A stretch of DNA of 64,000 nt, from contig NC_061776.1 of the NCBI RefSeq assembly GCF_022458985.1, positions 3,013,075-3,077,074 of the forward strand. Direction: 5' to 3'. Origin of the DNA: Mugil cephalus (lineage: Eukaryota > Chordata > Actinopteri > Mugiliformes > Mugilidae). Both the position numbers and the translations under genes were made by a program. Positions 22,501 to 33,706 of this stretch are shown here, piece by piece (positions within the stretch are counted from its first letter, which is position 1; the number at the start of each line of letters is the position of its first letter). The notes under the pieces are model-generated. The model ran no database searches and was not told where the DNA came from. It saw only the letters and a program-made list of their open reading frames with translations.

Positions 22501-25500
22501 ACATGGATTAGTTTCTCTGGGACCTCTGGTAACCTGTAGTAAAGTCGGACGTCGTCTGTGATCCGATGTGAATCGTCTGTGATTAGTAAAGTAAAAAAAC
22601 ATTTTATTAAACCATTATAATTTGTAAACTAACTAAAGCTGTCAGAACAGAAAGTGTAAATCATACTCTGACCTGCAGCAGAGACACAACTATGGACATG
22701 AGAGGAATGATTTACATTTGATTTATTGAGCATCCGTCATGATTGTGGATCAGGTTCATTCTTCATTTCATTTATTTCGCACATAATAAAGCACAACAGC
22801 AATAATAATGGAAGTACAGTAACAATAAGCAACTGAATTAAAAAAGAAATCAAGAAAAAAAAGCGACAAAACAAAAAGTGACATTACCAGAAATAGGGTT
22901 CAGGTCATTTATGTAATTTGTGTGAGATCACAGACGACCTCTGACATTATTACAGATTAAAACTAGTCCGTGTGAGAATAGAGTCTAAAGAAGAAGCTCT
23001 GTTACATGTGAGTGACTGTCGATGTTTTACCTCCAGGTTCTGTCAGGCCGTCCTGTGACAGCAGGGGGCGCTGCACCTGTAAAGACGGTGTCTCCGGAGA
23101 CAAATGTGACCGATGTCCTGAAGGACCCATCGGTCCCAACGGCTGCCCCTCCAGGTGAGAAATAATCCCACGTTACATCCAGGAAGTAGAATAATGTGAG
23201 ATGGACGGATGAACAGATGGACTAACTTCTCGTGTTTTCAGTCGTCAGACCAGAGAGGATTCTGGGAGTTTGAGTACCCCATGTTTCTGTTATGGCCACA
23301 GCAGCCAGTGTTCAGCTCAGTCCGGTTTCTCCATCCACAACATCACCTCCACCTTCACCCACGGTAACCTCTCATCTCTTTCTTCACAATAAAAGCCCCA
23401 GAGTGGGCTGTGTTTCACAATAAAGTCCTGTTGACATGGGATTAGTTTTACCTGGGACCTCCTGTGATTCAGATGTTACCCCCTACGTGTAACCCTAGTA
23501 AGGGTTAGGGTTAGGGTTACTAGGGTCAGTAGGGTCAGTAGAGTTAGTCGGGTTAGTAGGGTCAGTGTTAGTAGGGTCAGTAGGGTCAGTAGGGTTAGTA
23601 GGGTTAGCAGGGTCTGTGTTAGTAGGGTCAGTAGGGTTAGTAGGGTTAGTAGGGTTAGCAGGGTCTGTGTTAGTAGGGTTAGTAGAGTTAGTAGGGTCAG
23701 TAGGGTTAGCATTAGTAGGGTTCTTACAGACATGTACCATTGTCACAGGACTGAGATCACAGACGACTCCCGACATTATTACAGATTACCAGAGGTCCAC
23801 ATTAAACCAGTCCCAAGCAAATTCACAATAAAAGCCTCTCTCCAGTGGACTGTGTTTCACAATAAGAGCGCTGTCTTTCATAATAAGAGCGTGCTGTGTT
23901 CCAGGTAACGACGGCTGGAAGGTGGCGACGGCGAGGGGTGTGGCTCCAGACCACGTTAACTTCCGGTGGTCCCCCAAACACCAGGACCTGGAGGTCATCT
24001 CCAGAAACAGTCTTCCTGTTTACCTGTACGCCCCAGGTGAGACAAACCCCACCCCCCCTCACGCCTCATGGCTCCTCCTTCCTTCATTCTCTTCCCTTTA
24101 TCGTTATTTCTCAATCCTCCTAACTCCTCCCTCTCTCCTCCCAGACTCCTTCCTAGGGAACCAGCTGTTGAGCTATGGTCGGATCTTTTCCTTCTCATTG
24201 CGTCTGGACCGAGGCGTCCGTCATCCGTCCACCAGTGACGTCGTCCTGGAAGGAGGAGGTTTGTCCGTCTCGTCGTCTCTAGGCGACCTGAGGTCCATCG
24301 TCCCGTGTGGACAGAAGATCAGATACAGCTTCAGGTGAGTCCGGTTTCAAACTGAGATCAGATCTAAGATCGAGACGTGATGAACCAAACTAATCCTGTC
24401 TCCTTTGTCTTATTGACCAGACTGGACGAGCGTCCTGGTGTCTGGAGGCCTCATCTCTCCTCCTTCCAGTTCCAGACTCTCCTCCAGAACCTCAGCGCCA
24501 TCAAAATCCGAGCAACATTTGGTGAAAGTGGTGAGTTTTATGTGTTTACTCCTTCAGCTGATTCTTCAGGAACAAGATGAAACACTGGGAGTGGATTCAG
24601 TGACATGTTGTCTCCTCTCTTTTCCTCTTAGTCTCTTTTGATTAAATGTTTTCCTCTTTGGAGACATGATGATGATTCTCTTTTTGTTCTTAAATACAAA
24701 TACAAAGTATTTGTTACGTTACTTGTAATGTGGATGTTTCGTGTTTTCTTTCTCTTTTCTTTCTTTTCTCTCTGTTTCCTTCTCTTAAACCATCTTTCAC
24801 CTCCGTGTTAATGTCTAAAGTCTCTTTAGTATTTGTGACATTTTCTGTTTGTCTGTTTGCTTCATGTCTCATAATCTCTAACATCAGGACCGAAAGTTGA
24901 TTTGCATCATTTTATTCAGTCCATGTGAGACATTTCTCCATCCCTTCTCTTTCTCTTTTTCATGTTTTTTCCTTCCGTCTTTCTCCTCTCTGTCGATGTT
25001 TTAAGTTTAGAGACATTCTCTTTAGTAGTTCTGACATTTTCTGTTTGTCCTTAATCTTCTTTAGCTCCTTCGTCTTATTTAACTCTTTATGGAGTTTATT
25101 TAACCTGGATGTAGGGAAATAAACCAGTAAGTTGACCTGTTTTGTTTGTCCTGCCTCTTCAGGACGCGGTTACCTTGACAACGTGGTGCTGACCTCAGCG
25201 AGGCGTGGCGACGGTGTCCCGGCCTGTTGGGTCCAGACGTGCGTCTGTCCTCGGGGACACGAGGGCCAGTTCTGTGAACGCTGCTCGGCCGGGTTCAGAC
25301 GCAGCGTCCCGGCGGACGGGGCCTTCGCCTCCTGCGTCCCATGCAGCTGCAGAGGAGGAAGCTGCGACCCTCAGACCGGAGACTGCTACTCGTCCGACGA
25401 CACACAGGGACAGAGGACCTGCACGGAGGGGTTCTACTCCGACCCCCGGAGGCCGGACACCTGTGTCAGGTGTCCATGTCCACAGGGAGTGTCCTGCTCT

Positions 25501-28500
25501 CTGGACGCTGGGTCGCTTGAGCCTCGGTGTGAACGATGTCCTCCAGGAAGCAGCGGTGAGTCCAGGACGAGCTCCAGAGACAAGACAACTTCAGTTTTTA
25601 ATTTAGAAGCTGCATCAATGTGACACAAACAAACCAGATCAATTAAATTTTTATTTTCATAGCGTTAATAACAATACGAAGTGTCTCAAGACGCTTTACA
25701 AAATACGGCCTGAAACCTCCAGAGGAGCATGAAGGAAGGAATATAAGAGGTAGCCAGGGTCCAAACAGAGACGAGAAAAGACAGCAGGAGTCAGAGAGTT
25801 TAGAGATAAAAGACACAGAGTGATGTTAAATACAGACACTAAAACCAACTAAAACCATGACACGGAGAGTTTAGACGTCTCCTTCTAACTCAGTGTTTCT
25901 CAGTTCTGGTCCTCGGGACTCACTGCCCTGCATGTTTGTGATGTTTCCCTCCTCCAACACACCTGATCCAAATGAATGGCTCCTCATCAGGCCACAGCAG
26001 AGCTTGATGACCAGCTGATCACTGTTCTAACTAGACATGAAGCCAAAGAGCGACCAGCAAAGAATTAATTCATTCTGATGTTTCATTCCGTTCATTTTAT
26101 TAGTTCCTGCTCAGTTTTCATCTCTTTGGGGACTGCCTCTGTCTGTCCTGTCTCTGCTGTTTCTGGGACATTATTGGTGTTTAATGTCTCTTTTAATCAT
26201 TCATTTGCGTTTTTGATGTTGATTGATTCTGCGTCTGTTCCTGGATGACCCTACTAACCATTGGATTTTTCAAATTCCACATCTTTGAAGGATTTGTTTT
26301 TTAAGTCTTTAAGGACGTTCTAATTTCATTGTGTTTTGTTTGTGAGTTGAAAACCTTCTGTAGTTCGACAGGTTGATAATTAATGAACTAAAACATGTGC
26401 TCTGTGCTCAGGTCTTCTCTGTGACGTCTGTCAGGAAGGTTTTTATTCCGACCCGTCCGGAGGCTGCCGGCCCTGCCAGTGTAACGGCCACATCGACGTC
26501 AGCGTGGCCGGAAGCTGCGACGCCACCAGCGGAAAATGTCTGAAATGTCTGAACAACACAAAGGGTTGGAGCTGTGAGGACTGTGTGAGAGGTTTCTACC
26601 ACAGCAGAGCCACTGACGCATGCAAATGTAAGAATCAACCAAACCTGTCCCACACTCTGCTTTTCCATGGAGAATAAAGTGTTAAAAAGACGTCTTTTCT
26701 CCGAGCAGCTTGTAGCTGTGACCTCCAGGGATCTGAGTCCGAACAGTGTGATGACGCCGGTCAGTGTCGGTGCAGGCCGGGCTTCGAGGGTCTGAGGTGT
26801 CAACGGTCCAACTGTCCCGCCTGTTTCAGCCCCATCAAAGCCAAGGTACGACCACGAAGACTGAAAGTTATCCAGCACAGCAGAGTTGAGTTTGTGCAGC
26901 GCCCCCTGCTGTGTAGACGTAGGCATCCACGTTCTTCTCTATAGTATGTTGGTCATGAAGCTAAACTCAACTCTGTGTCCAGATTCTAGAGTTTGTTGAG
27001 GTCTTTAGGTCACAGTAAAAGTCCATATGATCTTTTTGTCTCCTCTGGTGTCCTTGTTGTTACAACCCTGAGTTGCTGAGATCTCTAAGTTGCCAAAGAC
27101 AGCAACAACACAACCAACAATTCAACAGTCAAAATGTTGGAACAAATACAACATTTTTTTTATTTATTTTTTTATTTCTACAACTAAAACTGTGAAACCC
27201 TGGAGATGTCCGTGTGTATTTCAGTCATGCCTCCTGAGTTGACTGATTATTGAGGTTTAATACTTTAAGAAGTAGCTGATTCACTCTCAGCCTCGCGGCT
27301 AAGGCATCCAAACTACCTAGACTTGGTTCAGCAGAGCTAGTTATTATTAGTCCTGGTCATCAGCCACTGCTGTTACACATGAAGCGCTCCTGTCTTCCTG
27401 TCTTGTCATGACTTCCTGGTGTAAACTAGTCTAAACATGTTGTTTCAGATGGATTTATTCTCCGCCAAGCTGAAGGAGCTGGAGTCGCTTTTCTCAGACA
27501 TGGACGGAGGTTTGACACCAGCCAACGGCGCTGAGATGGAGGTTGCCCTGAGAGCCATGGAGGACCTGGTGGACAACCTGCAGGACAACACCAAGCAGCT
27601 CACAGGTGAGATGATACTTCATCCACACCTCCACGTTTACATTTAGTCATTAGGACTGGAGACCTTAACGTATTCGCAATCAATTCTCAATTTCTGTTGA
27701 ATAAAAACCTGAAAATGACGACTATTCTGTCAAGACAAACCATCCTCCTGTTACATGGTTTTTACTTCTGTAAAACTGAACAATACAGATCAAATACATT
27801 TTCTTACGTACAATACATAAACGTACATAAAATAATGATATCTTAAACATATGTAGAAACACTTATTCCATTTTTCAAACAATACGCACAGACAAATCTA
27901 TGAGGCTGAAAAATAAAAAGAACTGCACACTGCAGGCTGCCAGGTTTGAACTGCAGTACAAGGAGAAGGGACAAAGAAACTTAAGCGAAACTTAAAGAAG
28001 TAACCAGTACCAAAAAAATCACCAGTAGGTGGCAACCAAGGCCGGATCAGCACAATGACACTTGAGAACAACGAGATAAAATGATTCTTGTTTTTGCTTA
28101 TTCTTTAAAGAAAATACCTCTGATTTGCATTACATAGCAGCATTTAATGGAAATATGTAGAACTGCAGTTAATAAACTCATACAAAGACAGAAATAGTTG
28201 AAATCATTTACAGTGGAGAAACTATCCCTTCAATGAAACTAAAAAAATAAAGTTTTATGTTGACAATGTTGCACTGTGTGTCCAATAGAGTTGGAAGTGG
28301 AACTGCAGCGACGCCTGTCGTCCATCAGCAGTAGCCAGCTAGAGCACGACCAGGACATCCAGATCATTGCAGACACCACCACCAACATCAAACAACAACA
28401 GCAGATGTACAAGACAAAGGTGGCAGAGGTCCAGGGGCTGATGGAGGAGATGAAATTCAAACTGCAGGATGCCAAAACCAAACTACAATCAGCTGTAAGA

Positions 28501-31500
28501 CTTCACACTGATGGATATGTAAACATCTGGAATTAATTTTTGACTTTTTCGACTGAAAAGTGTCTAAATCAGAGTTTTTCTGACCCGTGTTTTCAGGAGG
28601 TTCCAGTTGGAGATGCTCCTCAGGGTTCAGACGACTTTTCTTCTCTGGTGAAAACGGCTACAAGTCTGGCTGACGAGTAAGTCCATCGACCTGATTTCAG
28701 ACACCTCCGTCCTCTTCTTCTGCAGACTGATGCGTCTTCACCATCGTCCCCGGTATTCATTTCTTTTCTTCCGCCTTTCAGACACAAGACGGATTCAGAT
28801 GCTGTGCAGCAAACCGCCAATGAGGCACTGGCCGACTCGAAGGAGAGTTTGACTCTCATCAGATCCCTCATGAACCGAGAGAACAAAGTCAAGGAACTGA
28901 TCGGAGATCTGAAGAACATGTGAGTAGCTTCAGCACGTCCAACATTCGCAGGCGTTTCAAATGATTCTGATGCGCTACCGTGAGTTCATTGGTTGAAAGT
29001 GCGGTGTTGGCTCATAAACCGCTTTACTGTGTCCAGGTACGATCAGGCCTCAGCTGAGGTGAAGACCATGGAGAAACAGGCGACACGTCTGAGTGATGAG
29101 GCCAGAGATGAAAGCAAAATGTCCAACAGCTTGTTGACTGAGATCGCGGCCATGGAACGAAATCTTCCTTCATCCCTGGAGGTAACGGTCCTGATGTTAG
29201 AGGTGATTATTCTTGAACATGATTCAACGGTTCAGGGAGTCTAACCTCACATGTTGTGCCTTGATGTTCAGGAGGAGATGGACAACATGGTTTCCAGGCT
29301 GGCTCTAGTGAAGAAGGCGGCAGACAAGGACATCTCAGACTTTAAGGATCTGCAGGACGGCATGCAGCAAGAAAAACTGGATACAGAGGACAAGCTGGCG
29401 AAGGGCAAAGCTGCCCAGCAGGTACAGAAGCATTGGAGGACATTTTAACCCTCCAGGAACCATATGTGGTAACGTGGTTCCTGGTTCCTCTCAGTGAGGT
29501 TTAGTGTCATGTGGTTTTCATTGAGCCAATCAGAGAAGATCCAGGAAACATTGTCAGGTCTAATCAGGGTCTAATGTGGTCTACAAGGTCCCCCTCTGAT
29601 CTGGTTTATTAGGAACCATGAAGAAGAACAAGTGTCCTAATGTTTCTAATGTGATGATGTTGATGATGTTCTAATGTGACAAATACATGTTTACATTAGT
29701 TTAAGGACCAGAAACCAGATATGAGACCAGAACCAGATATGAGACCAGGAACCAGATATGAGACATTCATTCAACTGGATTTAATCTAGTTTTCTTATGT
29801 CCTACAATGATCCTTGGGTTGAAATTTGTAATGTCCTATGAAGGGTTAATCAAACTCTGGTTCACTGGTGTCTAAAACCAACCAGTAAACTCGGAGCTAG
29901 CGGATGAGCTAGTCATCGGCAGAGACACTGGTTTGATTTTCACAAGACATCCAATAGAACTCGTCTTTATCGTGTGCTATAACCCTCCTGTCTGCAGGTT
30001 TACGACAAGCTGGTGGACAGAGTCAACGCTGCCAAGGATGACACTGAGGACGCCCTTAATCGGATCAAGGGCAACATCAACGGGCTCGAAGACACTCTCA
30101 GCACCCTGAAAGGTAAATTAATCAGATCAAATCAAATCAGGGAGCAGCTTGGTGGGTTCGGGTGTTTGCTAAAGGCCCACGAACATGGAGGGGTAGAAAC
30201 CAGTCACATCCCCAGACTAAATGTGACTCTTCTTCACCCGCAGACTTCGACCAGCGGATCAGCAACAGTGAAGCTCTGGCTAAAGCCGCCAACGAGGGTC
30301 TCCCCCGCATCAACGCCACCATCCAGCAGGCTGTTAGCAACAACGAAGCGACCAACTCAGCCCTGGGAGACGTATCCAAAGACTTCGACAGTGCCCTGGA
30401 AACCATCGGCAATCTGGAGGGCCTGGTCAACACTTTGGAGGTAATAAACGCAAGACACCGTTAGCTTAGCTTAGCATCATCTAAAGCCCAAATTAAATCA
30501 AAAATAGTTTGACAGAGGAAAGGAGCATCTTGATGAGGTTAAATAAGATAAGCTGTAGATGTTTACATCCAGACACCAAACAGCTTGAGGGTCAATGCTT
30601 CTAGTTTCTACTTTTATTGAAGATCTTCTGGAAATGTGTTGTTATTGTTTGTGTTTATGCAGATATTGTCCTTTATTCATTGCACAGTTTAAGTCTGATA
30701 CGAGTCTGATATGAGTTATAATTCAGACTTTTTAGCTACTCCTTCCAAGATCAGCATTAAACTTTCAGAATGTTACACAACACACTACAGCAACCTGATC
30801 TCTGCTGTAACTTGTTTTTTCTTCTTTCTTCAGGGAACATTTGCATCATTGCCGCCTCATTCTGGTTTGGTGAAACAAGCCAACAGGCTGAACGGGGAAT
30901 CTCTGGCCTTGAAGACAAAGGCGGACACGATGAACCAAGACCTGGCGGCTGAGGTGGAAGACGCCAATAATCTGGCGGCTGAAGCTAAGGAGGTAAACTG
31001 TCCACATAGAGAGACGAGTCAGGATAAGACGAGCTGATTAAGATGGACGCCAACTAAAGACTGTGATGTATGTTTTGTCTCTGCAGGTATCTGATGGAGC
31101 GGCAGCAGCTTTTGACAACGCCAGAAACACCGGCAACGCTGTCAGACAAACACTGAGAAAAATCAACAATATGCTGGCTAACATGAGTAAGTGTCTGGTT
31201 TTCATTATTAGAGATGGGACAACTCTGTTGAGACATGTACCGAATCTTCATGATCACATGACCGATGACATGTGGGGCATCAAACGTCACAATGAAACAC
31301 CGACTGATTCGAATCCTTTGATTATAAGAAAACACTGATGTTGATAAATGTGATCTCACCTGACCCATGTTTCAAGTAGTAGGTAGTAACAGGGGAACAT
31401 ATTCAAATGTTTTACTAGTAAATTTAAAAATGTTGTTACACTTTCAAGTGGACAATGAGTCAGAATGAAGACACAGCTGCTTAAGACTGACTTTGTTTTT

Positions 31501-31992
31501 GTTTTGTTATTTGTTGGAACTGGAATCAACTTGGTGTGTTAAATGTTTGGAAGTACATGGCTGCTATAGTTGCAGACGACCACTAGATGTCACTGGTGGT
31601 GTTTGTCTTTATTTGGTACAATCGGGGAGAAGCCCCAAAAGCTTCACAGGGGTTCATCCGCCCATCTCTAGTTTTTCTATTTGTTAAAATACCTAGAATG
31701 TGTTCCCTCACCCCGTCTGTCCTCCGTCTCTTTCCTCTCAGACCAGTCAAGTATTGATGAAACGCAGCTGAAGCGGCTGGAGGACTCCCTGGCCAGATCT
31801 CAGGGGGAGGTGGAGGGCCTGCTGAGGCCTCGGCTCCGGGACATGGAGGAGCAGGAGGCCGCCCACCGCCGCCAGCTGGACCAGATCAACCTGGACATCG
31901 ACACCATCTTAGCGGACATCGCTAACCTGGAGGACATCCTGGAGGTCGTCCCCAAGAACAAATGCTTCAACACGCAGGTGGAGAAGGCCTGA
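19595..31992 (+). CDS. lamc2: Laminin subunit gamma-2, 21 coding exons
   Basis: 1124 aa from exons 19595-19676, 22274-22450, 23037-23154, 23242-23363, 23905-24036, 24145-24334, 24421-24530, 25163-25555, 26412-26627, 26709-26845, 27449-27605, 28289-28494, 28597-28676, 28782-28919, 29037-29181, 29272-29421, 29998-30112, 30244-30440, 30834-30992, 31087-31186 and 31742-31992; all are GT-AG and phases agree. Signal peptide about 1-21; no LN domain, as expected for gamma-2; LE repeats from about 32; laminin IV domain about 166-330 ([19 protein letters not shown]); LE repeats about 340-545; long coiled coil about 560-1124 ending [10 protein letters not shown], whose Cys is expected to bond the beta-3 chain. 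It is secreted as part of laminin-332 in epithelial basement membrane. Human LAMC2 is 1193 aa; most of the difference is one LE repeat missing before domain IV. It is tail-to-tail with nmnat2, as in human. Confidence 0.93.
20698..20760. repeat. (TATAA)n microsatellite in lamc2 intron 1
   Basis: About twelve uninterrupted five-base units. The rest of the long first intron is AT-rich and shows no other feature; ORFs at 21308-21685 and 20029-20265 have no recognisable content. Confidence 0.85.
23499..23725 (+). repeat. Telomere-like minisatellite in lamc2 intron 4
   Basis: Begins with three TTAGGG-like units, then continues as roughly nine-base units of the form GTAGGGTTA or GTAGGGTCA. A longer period is marked by a GCAGGGTCTGTGTTA variant at about 23608 and 23660. 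ORFs reading LTLLTLLT or PTNPTNP across it are repeat translations. Confidence 0.85.
25640..25800 (+). repeat. Dispersed fish repeat, family A, copy 3 (lamc2 intron 8)
   Basis: Diverged copy with ATAGCGTTAATAACAATACG and TGTCTCAAGACGCTTTACA, then CCTCCAGAGGAGC. Same family as 773-1010 and 15038-15222. Confidence 0.6.
25891..26040 (+). mobile_element. hAT-like MITE fragment (lamc2 intron 8)
   Basis: Starts CAGTGTTTCTCAGTTCTGG followed by TCCTCGGGACTCACTGCCC and CTCCAACACACCTGATCC. This is a very common fish hAT-derived repeat. Only one end is clear. Confidence 0.55.
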
Positions 31993-33135
31993 GGGCCTCA
32001 TGAACACGCTAACACTCATTAACATGCTAACACAGAGGCTCATTAGCCTTCTGAGACTTGTTAGGTTAAAGAAATTAAGATTTGTTAAGACTTGACCTGA
32101 CACACTCTGTACCTGCTGACACCTGATCAGTAGTGGTGTGTGATACCGCTAGATTTGGACTGATCCAATACCAAGTAAATACAAAGCCAGTATCGCCAAT
32201 ACCGATACTGATGTCGATACATTTTAATAATTAAGGTGGACGCATCATCAGTCTTAATCTGAATGAATTTTCATGACCTTTTTTTTGTGATTTGACTTTT
32301 GGATTATTAATCAGTCAGAATCAAGTACAGAATTTGGGCAAAGTTTATAAGTAAATAGAAAATAATTTATTATCACAAAAGTTTTTGTTCAGAAACAACA
32401 CAAATCTATCACATGAGAACAAAGCTCTTGTTTCATTGCACTTCTTTATGTTTTTTGTTTAAATAAAGTCTAAAAATTGTCACAAGAGAGAAACTGAATT
32501 TTAAGTATCGATCTCATTCCACGGTATCGATCAGTATAGATTCCAATGTTGGTATCGACATTGTTGATATTTGGGTCTGCCCACCACTACTGATTAGACT
32601 TGTTACCTTAACAACACTGGATAACCTCCTGAGCCTTATTAACCAAATAAAACCTGATGGCACTTATTAATCTCCTGGGACTCGTTAACCTGCTGAAACC
32701 TCTTAGCTTAATGAGACTCGTTAATGTCCTGAGACCTGCGAACTGGACCAGATTTGTTGGTCTGATAAGACTCGTTAACTGCATATTGACACCACTATGA
32801 ACTTGTGTTTTTTGTTTGTTTGTTTGTTTTTTTTTTAACACAGAGAAAACGTCCTCATGTAAAATCACCACTTTTTACCAAAAACATCCTCTAATTTAAA
32901 CCTTAATCTGTTTTAATGATATTTTTTCCTAATTAACAGATCAATTAAGGATAAATTAAGGGACTGCTGTTTGGTGTTGTTTCTATATCTATCTATATTT
33001 AGTGATGTGTTTGAATGTAACAGTATTTATAACTGAATATACACGATCAGGGTTTTTTTTTTCGTACATTTTAAATGTTAGTGTTTTTATTTGTTTATTT
33101 GTCATTGTGTCTAATTATCCTGACTCTAATAAAAA
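31993..33135 (+). terminator. lamc2 3' UTR and poly(A) signal
   Basis: The 3' UTR runs from the TGA to AATAAA at 33128-33133. It is interrupted by a 459-bp MITE. Another AATAAA-like word lies near 33253. Confidence 0.55.
32131..32589. mobile_element. hAT-type MITE in the lamc2 3' UTR
   Basis: Terminal inverted repeats TAGTGGTG and CACCACTA, the TAGNG start expected for hAT. Flanking 8-bp target duplications CTGATCAG (32123-32130) and CTGATTAG (32590-32597) differ at one base. The interior carries inverted ATACCGATAC-type words and no ORF. A truncated relative lies at about 62568-62609. Confidence 0.7.
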
Positions 33136-33706
33136 CTGCAGCACTTTCCTCTGATTCACCACCAAGTTTCTATTCTTCAACTCTGACAATATTTAATAAT
33201 ATGAAACTGATGTTCTGATACTTGAGTTCATTACTGTAAGTTTCTTTTTTTAATAAAAGCACCACTTATTCTTTTTAATACGCGCTAATAGGCTTTGTTC
33301 AACCACACACACCAATAACTCCGAAATAAAATATTCAGGTATTTGTGTTTTTATCAAAATATCAATCATTTAAATCCTGATCGTGTTTTATAAATAGAAG
33401 ATGGAAAAGACTCATTTAAATTACATCATCATTCTAGTAGTTTATTGAAACAGATTGTTCCTGATTTGCTAATTAAATCTAAAGTTGAGTGAATAAAGTA
33501 GAAGATTTCCTTAAATTGACCAGAAACTGATTGGAATCTGGTCTGAACAACTGCGCTTCATCCACTTGAAAAAAGAGAAAAACATAATATTTTCTAAATG
33601 ATCTTATGAACCAGTGAAAACTGGTTTGTGAGGAAAGGCTGGTTCCAGCTATTCTGACCCAGCCGGGGAAACTTTCAGGTCAGCAACTATGAGAAGAACT
33701 CGGTTC
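33136..33706. other. Spacer between lamc2 and nmnat2
   Basis: AT-rich, no gene seen. Its right edge is the left breakpoint of the nmnat2 tandem duplication. Confidence 0.5.

Noticed and set aside
23476-23831. ORFs reading [15 protein letters not shown] or VGSVGLVGL
   Set aside because: Frames through the telomere-like minisatellite inside lamc2 intron 4.
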